64,000 nucleotides of DNA from Codonopsis lanceolata. Taxonomy: Eukaryota > Streptophyta > Magnoliopsida > Asterales > Campanulaceae. A model generated the notes under the pieces. The model was not told the origin of the DNA and did no database searches. It was given only the letters and a program-made list of their open reading frames with translations. The stretch covers positions 16,143,642 to 16,207,641 of the forward strand of contig CM028383.1 in the NCBI GenBank assembly GCA_013146195.2. The letters run 5' to 3'. The translations under genes and the position numbers were made by a program. Positions 22,701 to 37,700 of this stretch are shown in pieces (positions within the stretch are counted from its first letter, which is position 1; every line of letters starts with the position of its first letter).

Positions 22701-25700
22701 CAGAAAAAGGGAAGTATCTTACCTTTTGGGAAAGTTCACTTTGACAAATTGACTTTAACCCCCATGTCGACTTTGAATGATAAATGACTCGAGTGTACCA
22801 TATAAACCTTTACCCAAAGACATTGTTAATAGAAATAAAGAAGGAGAAGAAGAGAAGAGAAGGCTAGAGACAAACAGGTCAACGACGGGTTCTTCGCAGT
22901 CCACAAACCCTGCGTTTCTTTTTCTTTTTATTAAACGATGAGCATATATATATATATACAACATATACCCTAATAACACAATTACTAAACTACCCTTATT
23001 TTCTAACACTCCCCTTCAAGCTGGAGCATAAATATTTATCATGCCCAGCTTGTTACAAATATAATCCACCCTTAACTTTGTCAAGCCTTTAGTTAGCATA
23101 ATAGCTGGTTGTTCTCCCGTACGCACATATGAGGTGGAGACAAGATTCTGTTGGATCTTTTCTCGAATAAAATGACAATCAACCTCTATATGCTTAGTCC
23201 TTTCTTGGAAACTGGATTTGTAGAAATATGCATGGCTGCCTGATTATCACACCACAATCTCATAGGCAGAGGAACCTTAAATCCAATCTCTTCCATCAAT
23301 TGTTGTATCCACATAAGTTCACAGGTTGTCTGAGCCATAGCACGATATTCAGACTCTGCACTTGATCTCGCCACCACACTCTGTTTCTTACTTTTCCAAG
23401 ATACAAGATTTCCGCCCACAAACACACAATATCCTGTAGTTGACTTACCATCATCTCGTGATCACCGGCAATCAAGATCGAGAATGCCTCTACCCGTGTA
23501 TGCCCATGATTCGCATACAATATACCTCTACCTGGTGCTCCTTTCAAATATTTCACAATTTGAACCAATGCATTCCAGTGTGTAGTAGTAGGGGCTGCCA
23601 TGAACCGACTCACTACACTCACCGAAAAAGCAATATCTGGACGAGTTACTACAAGATAATTCAACTTACCAACTAATGTCCGGTATCGTTCTGGATCCTC
23701 AAACATCTCCCCTTCTCCGGCTACAAGTTTGACATTAGGATCCATTGGAGTGTCACACGGTTTCACTCCAAGCATTCCAACTTCCTCAAGTAAATCAAGG
23801 ACATATTTTCTTTGACACAAAAAGATCCCTTTCTTGGACCGTATCACTTCGATCCCAAGAAAGTACTTTAGAGTACCCAAGTCCTTAGTTTGAAATTTTG
23901 TTTGAAGACATGATTTGAGTGCTTCAATACCATGTGCATCACTACCTGTGATCGCAATATCATCTACATAAACAACCAAAACAATACAACCACTGCTAGT
24001 CTGCCGAAAGAACACAGTGTTATCACACGTACTCCTCTGTAACCCAAACTCTAGCACGACAGCACTGAATCTGCCAAACCAAGCCCGCGGAGACTGTTTC
24101 AACCCATACAACGACTTTCGTAACCGACATACTTTATTCACATACTCCCCTTGAGCAACAAACCCCGGAGGTTGCTCCATGTAAACCTCTTCCTGCAAAT
24201 CACCATGAAGGAATGCATTCTTGACATCTAACTGATATAAGGCCCAATTATTAGAAGCAGCTAACGATAACAAAAGACGAACAGAAGTGAGCTTAGCAAC
24301 AGGAGAAAAAGTATCAGTATAATCAACACCATACACTTGTGCATAACCCTTTGCAACCAATCGAGCTTTTAACCGAGCAACAGTACCATCAGGATTCATT
24401 TTAACTGCGTACACCCATTTACATCCAATAGCCTTCTTACCATCAGGAAGTGTTACCAAGTCCCAAGTCTCATTAGCCTCAAGAGCCTGCATTTCCTCTT
24501 CCATAGCGGACTTCCAACCACTATGAGACAAAGCTTCAGACACATTTTTAGGTGTAACAACGGAATCAAGAGAGACAATAAATGAACGAGAAGAATCAGA
24601 CAAGTGAGCATACGAGACACAAGAGGTGATAGGATGAACACAAGTACGTGTACCTTTTCGGAGCGCTATAGGGAGATCAAGAGACGGGTCTCATGACGTG
24701 GGAACCGGTATCGGGAGTGAATCTGTTGGAGAATCTGCAACGACTGGTTCTTGGATTGAAACAAGTGTGCGTCGAGTATACACTTGAGTTATACGAGGGC
24801 GAGAAGTAGCCTCAGTATCAACACCAGCCTCAGGATTATGGGAACGAACCAATGTATAAGTGAGAAAATCATCGGGAGAGACAAACTCAGACTCAGAAGA
24901 AGATGACCGACCAAAATACGGGCTAGACTCAAAGAAAGTGACATCAGCAGACACTAAGTACCGACCCAAATTCGGAGAATAACAACGATATCCTTTTTGA
25001 GTTCGAGAGTATCCAAGAAAGACACACTTGAGAACTCTTCAATCTAACTTACCAACCTGTTGCCGAACATCCTGAACAAAACAAGTGCAGCCAAACACTT
25101 TTGGAGAAACGGGAAACAACGACTGCGATGGACGAAGAACAGAATATGGTATTTCTCCTTTAAGAACAGATGATGGAAGACGATTGATAAGAAAGGCGTG
25201 AGTGTGAACAAAGACATCCCCAAAGGACTTAGGAACATTCATCTCAAACATTAATGCCCTAGCAACTTCCAAGAGATGGCGATTCTTGCGTTCAGCAACA
25301 CCATTCTGTTGTGGGGTGACAATACATGAAGACTGATGAATGATTCCATTTTGAGACATATAAGAGGAGAAAATACCAGAAAAGTATTCCTTAGCATTAT
25401 CACTACGAAGATTCTGAACCAAACAATTGAAATGAGTTTTTATCTCAGCACAAAAAGAGCAAAATAACTGAAACAACTCATCTCTAGATTTCATTAAATA
25501 AAGTCGAGTACTTCTGGAATAATCATCCACAAAAGTAACAAAATATCGAAACCCTGATTTGGAAGGTACGTTACAAGGACCCCAAACATCAGTATGAACT
25601 AACTCAAATAGGGACGCATCCCGTTTATTAACTCTAGGAGGATACGACACACGATGGTGTTTAGCAAACTCACACGACTCGCAAGGTAAACTAGAAATAG

Positions 25701-28700
25701 ACCCTATTTCAGGACACAATTTTTTTAGGACAGGTAACGACGGATGACCATAACGACAATGTAGCTGGAGAGGGGACAAAGTACTTTGACATGCAACCGA
25801 AGCAACGATAGAAGAGTGTGCAAAGGCAACAACTTCATCGGCGGTACAATCCATCGATTCACTTCCTTTACCAATAATCTCCCAAGTCCTCGGATCTGAA
25901 AAGACAATAACCAGAAAGAAAGAAACACAACAATTTAAGCTCTTTGTGAGTTGACTAACGGATATCAGATTATAAGGAAACTTGGGCAAGTATAACACAG
26001 ATGTCAATGATAAAGAAGCGGCAGTAGTACTACCACCCAAGACTTTGGAAGAGGATCCATCACCAAGAGTAACCGTAGTAAACTTATTCGACGACTCATA
26101 AGTAGATAACAAGCTTGAATTTCCAGTCATATGATCAGTAACCCCTGAGTCGATTACCCAGTGCCCAGCGGAAGACAAAAGACATGTAATGGGTTTACCT
26201 GACTTGGCTAGAGTTGCTTTGGAAAAGGAGGAAGAAGGTGAGACATGCGTGCTTGTGTAAACTGGCAAACTCCTCATCATTCATAACAACATTATGGGTC
26301 TCCGATTGACAAACTTGCTCGGATTTGCTGTATGAGCGAATCTAGGCTGTTGTTTTCTTTGATACTCAATTCTTTGCGAGTGAGAGGCTTAGGACACGGC
26401 TTTTAAAATGACTGTGTTCTCCACAGTTGTAACACACTCTAGGTCCTCCACGACCTCCGGACACTCTACCACCACGAGTTCCACCTCGAAAACCACCACG
26501 ACCTCCATCTCTACCTCCACGATAACCATTCCCTTGTGAAACTAATGCTGATTTATCAGATACCTCCACGTGTGATGACTCACCATTCCTCGTCGCAGTC
26601 AAAAGTCTATCAAAGGCATCAGACAAGGTACCCAAATCCTTATTTGATAATAACTGAGATCGAACCATATCATACTCTTTCTCCAATCCTCGATAGCCTA
26701 AACATCAACAGACTTCTCACGTTGAGCTTTCATCTCCTCAATATCATCGAAATAGGCATAGCGGCGGTGAAATCCTCGCTCATACGCATGAAATCATAAT
26801 AATAATCCATAATACTCCGCCCTTTCGACTAGGGCGATGAACTTCTTGTGACATTGTACAACCTATTTAAATTGCTCGCTCCAGAGAACCATTTATGCAA
26901 GAGTGTCCACGCGGCTCCTTAACTGCTTTTGCGGTGTTGCATAGACAGTGTAATTTTTCTACTAATACAATTCACAATCTTTGGAAACAACACCTTGTCA
27001 TCATCCAACCACACCTTAGCCACCTTTGCATCAGTAGGACAATCTTCAATAAGATGTCCTTCTTTCCGTAAACCACCCATATTCACCTGAACTAAATATC
27101 GCCATTCCGCAAAATTAGACCCGTCTGCCTCCAAGATAATGTCAATCAATCTATTTTGGTTAGAAACAATCGTCATAATTGGTCCCGACGAAGAAGCATC
27201 CTCAGCCATTGAAATGCACAATTAGACCGACTACAAGTATCAAATCGGACACAAGTTCGACGTACCCCACACCGAAACCTAGGGCACAAATCGAAATCGA
27301 GACACAAATCCAAACCTCGAGAACATTGTCGAAACCCCATCTCACGAAGGCCCCGATGCAAACCAGTCGCTATTCCTTCCGCCTCAGCGAAGCAAATTTA
27401 CTACGTCGGCAAAATCGCTAGTCAAGCGAGCAACAAACATCAAACGAGGCGACTGGGGCACGCGCATTCGACTTACGCAGGCACGCCGATTCGAACCCTA
27501 GCTCTCGGATTTGGTGGGTCGAAATCCAAAACGGCACCAAATTCGAGTCCACTCCGGCAAGCTACTTACACATACGAATTCGACTGACTATTCCCTGGTC
27601 TCGGAATCTCGCTCTGATACCATGTTAATAGAAATAAAGAAGGAGAAGAAGAGATTAGCAGGCAAGAGACGAACAGGTCAATGACGGGTTCTTCGCAGTC
27701 CACAAACCCTGCGTTTCTTTTTCTTTTTATTAAACGAAGAGCATATATATATATATACAACATATACCCTAATAACACAATTACTAAACTACCCTTATTT
27801 TCTAACAGACATAAATGGCATTGGTCCACCGACAACCGTATTCTCATATTAACCTTTACCCAAGTCATAAATGACATGGGTCCACCCGACAACCGTATTC
27901 ACGAGGGGTGTTTTAGGAAGTTAAAGAATCAACAACCATTTTCTCATTTTGAATTTTAAGTCAAAGTGTACCTCTTTAAGGAGTATAATTTATGTATATG
28001 TTAAGTTGGGCTTGATTAAAAATAAATGGCCCAATCTCGAATACTCAATGCTTGGCTCGGCTTGATTACAGCTCAACACATTCAACCAAAATTGAAGTAA
28101 CTTGGAGATTAACTTAACACTTGACAGAAAAAGAAAAAGAAGCAGAAGAAGATACCCGAACAACTCCTCCAAAGCCACGAGAGTTAGGTTGTAGAAAGGT
28201 GTGTCGATCATGTAATTTTGGCCAGTGAAATACTAACTTGGCTCTCTTGGCATCCCAAAGTTTCACATCTCCATCTTTGCTTCCCGTCAAGAAAAAACTA
28301 GTATTTGGGATGGCAGATATTCTGGTTACACTCCCTACACCCAATAAAAGAAGGTGAAATACATATTATATCATTCATCCATATTTAGTTAATTTCAATG
28401 GATAGAATGTGTACCTGAGTGAGCCTTTGGTACATACCAAAGCATCCCATTTCGGTTCTGGTCCCCATGCTTACTCTGCATGCCAGCGGTTGAAGATGCA
28501 TTAATTTTTGGTTCAACACTATCAGAATTCCGATGCCTCTTCGTCCTTCCAGTAGCTATATAGCGGAAATCATGAACACCAACATCCCCACCTTTTCCAC
28601 CAGTCACAATGAGGGGAGAAATAGAACCACTTCCTACATCATTCGCAAACACAGAAAGGGAGCGAGCGCCACCTGACAAAAGTAGACACATGTAAGAACT

Positions 28701-31700
28701 AACAATATGCAAAATTATCTACGGCATGACAACTAAACCCAAAAGACCACTTCATCTAACTACTCATCAATGCTTAAAATGCCATATAGTTAGGTTATTG
28801 ACATATTCTGTTATATTGAACATATTTTCTTGATACTTTTACTAACATCCTTCTATTTCCTTGAAAGGGCAAGTCTTGCAAGTCAAATTTATATGGTAAA
28901 AATGATTTGCTATAAATAACCTCAATTTTCGGAACTGAAGTAGTTTTCTTAATTGTAAGTCTAAGGGCATGTACAATGGGGGTTTTTCCCCAAATCAAAC
29001 TTAAATCTTCTCATCCAATGGAGAATTTAAAAAATCATCTTCAAATCAACCAATGATTTTAACAAAAAAAAAATCATCTCTTGAACCCCAAAGTCCCCAA
29101 ATCCTAGGCAAATGGATAACATTTTATTTTCTTCCATTGCCTTTCTTGACCAATTTTTAGCCAAAAAAATTTAATTTTTTCCTAAATTAAAGTACACATT
29201 TTACTTGTAAATAGAGACTTGGTTTGTTTCATTTGGATATCAGAAAAAATTTCTATAATTTTTTCAAGTTTCTAGTCAATATTAATTGGGATAAATATGG
29301 TGGGATATGTAAATGTGTTGGATTTTGTGTCACCATTGGGAAGGTTTTTTGGTTTTGAATCAATTAGGTATCTAATGAATTATTTTATTGATTTTTAATG
29401 GGTTGTATTTGATTTTTGGTTTAATTTGGCAAAACCATTGTATATGCTCTAATGACCCCAAGGGGTGGGAGAGATGGCAAGGGCACCCGGGCAAAGACCT
29501 TGAGGTCCTTGGTTCCATTCCTCATACAAAGAGGCCACAATTACCTATCACAAGAAAATGGTAAGTCTAATGTAATAAGGATAAATTTGGAAAGTCAAAG
29601 AACTGATAAGCTTAACTTCTCAAATAGGACTCTTTAAGTGAAACGCTCCACAACAAGGGATCACACTTACCTATCAAAAAAAAGTAAAAAGCATGAATCT
29701 TTTCGTGGAATGGAGGGAGTATCTAATACTTGCATAATAACAGGGCCTGCGAAAGAGCTACAAAAATAAATTTAAATGAGACTACGGATTACCCACACTC
29801 CTTTGCTGTTTCCTTTACTCCTTTTCACTTTTTCCCTAGTTGCATATTATGTTTATCAATATATTTCATTCACTTTTATGCCAGCTTTATGACCATGGAG
29901 CTAATTGGAGGACGATACAAATTATACCATCATACAAATCACCTTCAACAAATAACACTAATCTGGTTCCAGGATCTAAACATTTAATAGAGTGGAGAGA
30001 GATAAACCTTCATGACACATGATCGAAGCTCGAGAAGTTGTGGGTGGAGCAAGTGTATCCCAAATAACCACATTGATATTATTGGAGCTATACCCAGTCG
30101 CAGCAATGATTGATCCGCTACCCGTAACATAAGTGACATCTCTGCAATCAAGACATAATGGAAAAGCATCTAAAACAATACAAACCTCTAAAAGCATATT
30201 GAATTGTTAAGCGAATTACAGCCTATGGCATACAACAAAAGTGGGTCAACACCTTTAATTAAGTTCACCTTTCTCTTTCAAATACTCCATCTGTCCCAAA
30301 ATTATTGTTGTCCTTTCCTTTTTCGTTCATCCCAAAATAATTGTCTTGTTTGTAACTTTCCTTTTTAGGACAACATTTTTACAATTTTACCGTTATTTTT
30401 TCTTCCTAATTTAATTATGGGTCACATACACATGGACTTTATTGAAAACTACACCTTAAACCAATATTAATAATCAAGTCAACTAATTTTTCTTAATCCA
30501 TGTGCTAGGTCAAACATGACAATAATTTTGGGGCGGAGGGAGTATGTCTTTAGAGTTCACCTTGTAGAATAACAAAACTAAACATAAAAAATTGCTAGCA
30601 AGTGGCGTGGGATACCAGTTACGATTCTATTTCCTAGACATGGTTCACCTTAGGAACAGCTCACAATGCTTTGGGAATATTCACAATGCATTGGTGAGTG
30701 AGTGTAAATTAGATTCTTAATAAGTGCCTTGGGGGCAAAAGACCTTAAATATATACTCCCTCCGTTCTAGGCAAAGAATTCACTATACTATTTTTGGATG
30801 TTTCACTTAAAGAGTCCACTTTCAAAAATCATATCTACAACCTCCAAATTATTTCAACTTTACCCTCCACATTTGATATTAACATATTGATTATGCTCGA
30901 GCATTATTGTAATTATGACCAATTCTAATGCTAGTTATATATCTCATACTTAATGGACTTTTCAAACATCGACTCTTTGGGTGGAAGAGAGGGAGTGAAT
31001 CTAAGTTCCGGCCTGCCTTAGTGAATAAAAATCAAGTTGGGCTGTTATTTAAGAATAATTAAAAAAATATGGACTAATCGCGTCCTAGAATGAGGGACAC
31101 TTTTGTCTTTTTACGCAGAAAATAAGTACAACTTTATAGAAGAAAATCAAGTTGGTTTACCAATTTAGACCAAAAGTGATACTCATTTAGGGATGAATTA
31201 AAAATTCGAAAGTGGCACTTGTTTTGGAAAGGAGGTAGTACTTCATCCCTCAATTCCAACAATGAGTTGTCCAAGGGTTTTTATTCCCAGAAGAAAGCCT
31301 GAGGAAATAAAACTGGTATTTCTCAGAAATCAGGATAACCTATAAATTTCATCAGAAATCAAGATCGAGTACATACGATGTGTAGTTGTTAAAGCAGAGA
31401 GATGATTCTGTTGGATGAATATTGCTCCTTCCTCCCACCTCAAGCTGCCATGTACATACAGTTCCATCTGACGCAGCCGTCGCAAATCTCTGTCCACACT
31501 GATCAAACTGCACAGCAGATATTGAGGCAAGAGCATATGGTGGGGGGACATTTGCAGCAGGAAGCACTCCATATGTTGCTATAGCTCTGTCCTTTCCAAA
31601 CTGCACAATAGACTGTAAAGCTAGCATACCAGTTCAACATGAAGACAAAAAAATTGATTCTACACTACGACTATATAATTGATTGGGACACATTATTTGC

Positions 31701-34700
31701 TTCTACTTTACTTATACCACTTATGGTCCTTATGAATGTTGAAGAATTTTGCTACCACATAATACATATTTTGAAAGAAAGATAATAATAGAAAAAAGAA
31801 CGAGATCAAGCTTGAGCTCCGACTTAGAAATAAGTTTTTCCCATCAAGTCAAACTCTATCCAAAAGTTTCCTAATACAATGAAGTTGCAACATACACAAA
31901 GGCAACAGCTTCAGAGAGAGAGAGAGAGATGCCGAAGATGCATTGAGTTAGTAAATGTTACGCACATAATATAATAATGTGATAGTAATTTTATGTACCT
32001 CCCACAAGTATATGTGCGTATTACTAGAACCAACCAAGAAGAAAGGCCTGGATGGGTGACTTGAAAATGCCCTTGTCCTAACATTTTCTAGAGTGGCAGG
32101 TGGATCAACAAAGTCCTCAAAATCCTCTTGGGTCTCCCAACCAAGACCAGATGCACCAACACCAGCATAGCCTGGAATCCCAAAGGCTCCACCACCTGTA
32201 AAGTCCCTCCCTGGTCTTGCGAAAGAATCTACGCCAATTGTTGCTCCACCCAAACCAAGGTGTGTCCCCTTCTTTTTCCCAAGACCAACCCCAGGAGAAA
32301 CACAGGTAGGAACTGGGATAGATTCAGATCCAGCCCACCCGTCATGTGGCCAATCAACCTCTGTCCAGATATAGTCAGATTTATCAGTGGAAGGCAATCC
32401 ATCTTCCCAACTAAAGAATATTATCCCCTGAATCAGATAGAAATGGTATTACATAAATCATGCATCTTCAAGATCCTAATAAAGATAATATAATCAGTTA
32501 AACAGATACAGATATAAATGTCAAACCAAAAGGAACCACTGCCGCATTGATTGACTAACTTTGTTAACATTACCGCCATTTTACATCAGAACACAGTCAT
32601 GAATATCACTGTATTTATTCAATACAGCAGTTTTCTCTCAAACAAGATCTTTGTGACAAAAGTTTCATAATGGTGAACTTGATTGAGAAGAAATTGAGCA
32701 AAGTTGATAAAATTTATTCATGCATAAAGTATGTTAATGAAAGGGCTACATGAAACTATAGCACGAAGATTAAATAGGCATTTCTAATACGATATTAGAA
32801 GATAAATTGTTGAAGCCACGAAGGTACTAAATCATTCAATCGATTCCATTTTTCCTGAAGAACAGAAATCACTTGGATAAAATCTTCATAGTTTCTTTAT
32901 ATGGGTGCTAAAATATATTTTCCGGTTCTGACCTTTTTGTTGCTTGCAATTGCAGCTTGCTTTTGATCAGTGGAGTTGATACACAATGCCTGCTCAAGCA
33001 TAAATATAGTAATTGTCAAGTCAAAATGAAACTTCTGAGAGTCAAGTTGCAAAACTTTGAGTAACGCCATAGCAAAATTTTAAAATAGAAGAAAAAGAAG
33101 AATTACCTCCAGAAGTTCTCCATTTCTCTTACATATTTCTTTAGGATTGTGGCAAGGCACAAATTTTGTTTTGGTAGTCGAGTCTTTAGACCCAGAACTT
33201 ACAACTGAAGGACTGTTGGGGGACCTAGGTGATGCAACAGCATTACTAGGAAAATTTCTTGCAGGTCTATCATCTTGATCGCAGTTTTCCTCACCTTCAA
33301 ACTCCTCTGTGCCGTGTGTGCATTCATCACTCCATCCTCTAGAGTGCTTCTGCTTGAGATACTGAGACCACTTTGAAAGTTCTAATGCCAAGCCTCCAGA
33401 GAGTATTTTGGGATCAGTGACACAATCCCATAGACATTCAAAAGCTGATAGTTCAATATCATTGTTTGTCAGGCTTAGATGAGGAATGCCCTGGCCAAGG
33501 TTCTTATAATGGACTGTAAGTCGAGACTTACTAAATTCTTCTAACCATTGAAGAGTAGGTGGACTTGATCTATCTCCTATTTTCCGCAGCAGAAAAGCTG
33601 CAAGTCTTGTTGCACAATACGAAGAAATGTGTTCAGACGGAATCTTAATTAGCTTAGCCAAAAGCACAAAAATCAGCTCAATTTGTTTCTTCAAATTGTC
33701 GGCATCACAATTAGGCGTAGTGGAATTAGACATAATGGAGAAAAGTTTGTGTGGGGGATGAAGTGAGTAATTGTCTTCAAGTTCCTTCAATAATGAATCA
33801 GTTCGATGTTTCAGAAACCAAGACATGAACCCCCACAATGAAGCCTGTATAATTTTCCATCTCTCATCTATTGGTATTAAAGGTTTCATATCTGCAGCTT
33901 GTTCGTGATGTGTCAGTCTACTGGTCTGAACAGCAGCTAGAGACTCGGTCGACCTATTGTGAGCCAAAGACTCAGCAATCTGGCAAAGGAGTTTATTAAG
34001 ATTAATCTCATTGGCTTCTGAAGGAACATGATCATTAGTACCCGTGATCAAATGAGGCTTCACAGCAAGAATAAGACCTTCAGAATTCCTTTGAAGCCAA
34101 GCTGATGCGAAGTATACGTTGTACTCATATAACTCAAGAATAATCAAGGGTTTTGTGATAAATTCAGCACAAAAATTGGAAAACAACTTCAGGGCTGCTC
34201 GTACATGCCACAATGACCACTGCAAACCCTGCATGTAAAACCCGCAGGAGGCCGGCCACCATCTACTTTCATTAGCTAAACTATTCTCAGTAGAACATGA
34301 TTTCATGTGAGAACACGTCATGCAACAAGCTACAATGTATCTTGAACATAAATAGGACATCTCTTCAGTAGCCTTCCAAAGTAGCCTTGACAGGATAGGA
34401 CATGAGGGCGACGCATCAGATGTCTTGCCTTCTTTCTGTGAGAGATCTTTAGAACTATACCATTCAAATATATGGTACCCAATGAACCCCAACCCACTGT
34501 CAGACAAGGAAATTATAATCTGCACAATATAAAAACACACATGGATTGATCTTTCAAGGAAAACTTAGTGGGAAAACAGTGTACTATAGATGATAAAATG
34601 TATACATCAATAAACCGAGTACCATGTTAATTAAATGAAGAGGAATCAAGGAGAACTTCTGCTCAAAATATGCAAGCACTGTGGTTAACTTGTGCTCGAA

Positions 34701-37700
34701 ACTCGCAAGTAACATCTTTTGCTGTTGAAGTTCGAACTGAGAGTACACACATGCTCCAGGAGACGCCATATTAATTTCCTGCCAGCTAGGATGTTCTCCT
34801 AGCAATTGTATGATGTACTTCATTGCGAAATCTGATTTTGCACGCAATTCCATCTGAAGTGCCACGTCACCTACAATCCAATTTGAGGAAGAATTTGGAG
34901 ACGGCTTCAACCTTTCATTCAGGATTTCATGTTTTGTAACATTTGATACACCTCCTTGATTTAAACCACCAAACATGTTTTGTGAAGATGAAAGGCTCTC
35001 CAAAGCTTCAAGCTAATAATGAATAAAAACACATCAGCAATGGATACATAGATAAATACTGCAACTTGTAAATAAAAACATACTAATAATGCCAATCCAA
35101 CAATATATCCTATCATTGTTCTAGTTCCAATGTCTCTTACCATCTACTGTGAGGAATAAAAGACTTGTATCTAGTCCCGTCTGTAATGATGTGAAATAAA
35201 CTTTTAACTTCCAAGGCAAAAACTTAGGAAAGACAAATCTTATGGTTATTTTATGTAAGACATATCTGCCTGACCCAACACACCATGTGTTGGTGGATTG
35301 AGTTGTGAGAGACTGAGAGACCGTCTTACGAATTAGGATCCGTAAGACGGCCTTACAGGAGACCTTATCTACTTCCAATAGCCCTATATTTGCATGTAGC
35401 ATGTGGTTGTCACCCCCAAGAGAGTGAACTTCCAAGGTTCATGGACAGGCCGAGCTCATCCACAGCTTTCCTAGACAGAGGCAATCATAATTACACCATC
35501 AGCAGGCAATAATGGGTGCCAAGTCTTTCCCACCTCTCTCGAAATAATGACAGGAGACCTACTCTACTTCCAATAGCCCTATATTTGCATGTAGCATGTG
35601 GTTGTCACCCCCAAGAGAGTGAACTTCCAAGGTTCATGGACAGGCAGAGCTCATCCACAGCTTTCCTAGACAGAGGCAATCATAATTATACCATCAGCAG
35701 GCAATAATGGGTGCCAAGTCTTTCCCACCTCTCTCGAAATAATGAAGTCCAAATACAAAACTAGTATGATTCCGATCAGGGAACTACCAGGACTGTAATT
35801 TTAAGCCTATTGTTATGAGATGAGGCATAAGATAAGATCTCCCAGCTCATTGTCTATCCGAACTATGTAAACGGAAGTGGGATTAAAGGACAGCTAAGTG
35901 CACGAGGTTCCCACCTTGGGGTTTTGAAAGGGTCTAATGTACACAGCTTGCCCCTCCGAGCTAACAGAAAGTTTCATTAGTTTGAACTTGACACCCTAAC
36001 TCAAAGTGGAGCAACGAGATTTGCCTTTGCATGAGTTGAAATTACAACTAAATACCCTATCCGTTTCATATAAGTTGTCCAACCTTTTATTTTTGTATGC
36101 TTCAAAGTTTTTGACCAGTTAGGTTTCCAATAAAAAATAAACGAATATCATTTTATGCCACCAACTAAATAAAGTATTTACATGATAAACCAATTAAAGT
36201 GAGGAGCACCAACTACAACCAATTAATTACTTGGAAGGGTATAAGTGGAAAGTAATTTTATTTTTTTGATAAGTATATATATAAAACAACGTCAAACCAA
36301 GTGACAAGTTGTACACTAGTGGTATACAAAAACTAGTCAATGTCAAAGCTATTCAAAAAATCCACAAAAGAGTGATTAGACGATAAGGACGAATGTTCCG
36401 TCTCCAAACACCAATGGAAAAGAGTACGCAAAAGATGATCCTTCATCTGCTCCGTCGAGCCCTCAATATTATCAAAAATCCTTCTATTTCTCTCTTTCCA
36501 AATAGTTCACCAAACACCTATCGGAGCTGCCTCCCAAATGGCATTTCTCTTCCGTTTATACAAAGACCAACTCAGAAGCAGCTCCCAAACAGATCTGGGC
36601 ATCACCCACTTGATCCTGAACTGCCCCAAAACCATATTCCACAAAGCACAAGCCACAAGACAGTGTAACATCAAATGATTCACTCTCTCATTGTGGCCTT
36701 TACACATGTAACACCAATTTACATGGACTATCCCTCTCTTGCGTAAAGTACTCCAGTTAAAATAGCCTCGTGACAGGCCTCCCAAACAAAGAAAGCAGCA
36801 CGACTAGGTGCACTAATTTCCAGATTCCTTTCCAAGGAAAGGAGACCAGCTCTGCCCGAAAAAGCATGAAAATAAGTTGTAACAGTGAATCTTTTAGACG
36901 ATGCATATAATAGACAATGCAGTTAAGAGAGATCCTAAAGACATGTACTTTTGCCTATGGGACAATATATATGAAACAGAGAGAGTAAGCAAAATAGAGA
37001 ATCCGAAGATATAAAGCTCCTTGTTTCAAACTGAGTCCATTGTAAACTCCTCTATAACATTGGCTTTAGTTGACTAGAAAAGTTGGCTCACTGAGACGCA
37101 GATTTATGAACCCAAGCAAAAGAATTTCAACCTTCTGAATTTTATTTTATTTTTTATTCCGCTCAAAGAGTCCACATTTGGATGTCAAAAAACTTTGGGT
37201 ATGAAAATTAGGTTATATAGACACCCTCAATTTTAAGGATTAAAATAGCTTTACTAATATTAGTAATTAAATGAGGATTAATTTAGATCGCACAAACTTC
37301 ATAAGCTTAGTTTTTGAAACAAGACTCTAACAGGAACATCTCAATACAGAAAGTGCTATCCTTTGAGCAGAACGAGGGTGTATCATAAACTCAATAAATA
37401 AAATGGGAACATTTTTTTTTTTGATAAGTAAGGATATATATTAAAAACAACGCCAAAAAGGAGGCGCTACCATGTACAGAGGACGTATACAAAACCGCTC
37501 TACACAAGACTGATACTATTAACAAAGTCCACAAAAGAAAGATTTAAGAAATCTGCCTAGCCAGCCTCATAACACCAGTGAAAGAGAAAGCGCAACAGCT
37601 GATCCTTTAATTGGTCCATCGTCCTTTCTACATTATCAAAAGCCCTCCTATTTCTCTCGCACCAAACAGTCCACCATAAACCGAGAGGGACTGCCTCCCA

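Larger units (their letters stand above)
22824..27807 (-). mobile_element. Complete Ty1/copia LTR retrotransposon (copia A), 4984 bp, decayed ORFs
   Basis: 185-bp LTRs at both ends (TG..CA on the minus strand), with an exact 5-bp TSD GACAT. The minus-strand order is 5' LTR, PBS, gag, protease, integrase, RT, RNase H, PPT, 3' LTR, the Ty1/copia order. The LTRs differ at about 7 of 185 positions, so the insertion is neither very recent nor ancient. Frameshifts in gag (about 26.4 kb), between integrase and RT (about 25.0 kb) and in RNase H (about 23.45 kb) make it non-autonomous now. It lies in the last intron of the Rav1-like gene, in the same direction as the gene. Confidence 0.95.
19857..28155 (-). 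other. Last intron of the Rav1-like gene (8.3 kb), TE-filled
   Basis: Donor GT at 28155-28154 and acceptor AG at 19858-19857. The joined reading GGVVR-AAVTDIQVVSHG is conserved among plant homologues, which supports this long intron. It contains the hAT element 20186-22687 and the copia element 22824-27807; removing both leaves about 0.8 kb. Confidence 0.85.

Noticed and set aside
28114..28344. End of the Rav1-like gene at 28.1 kb
   Set aside because: The frame runs into intron after GGVVR; the conserved last WD-repeat exon is found at 19856-19764 in matching phase.
32128..32493. Plus-strand 121-codon frame
   Set aside because: Antisense to a conserved exon of the Rav1-like gene.
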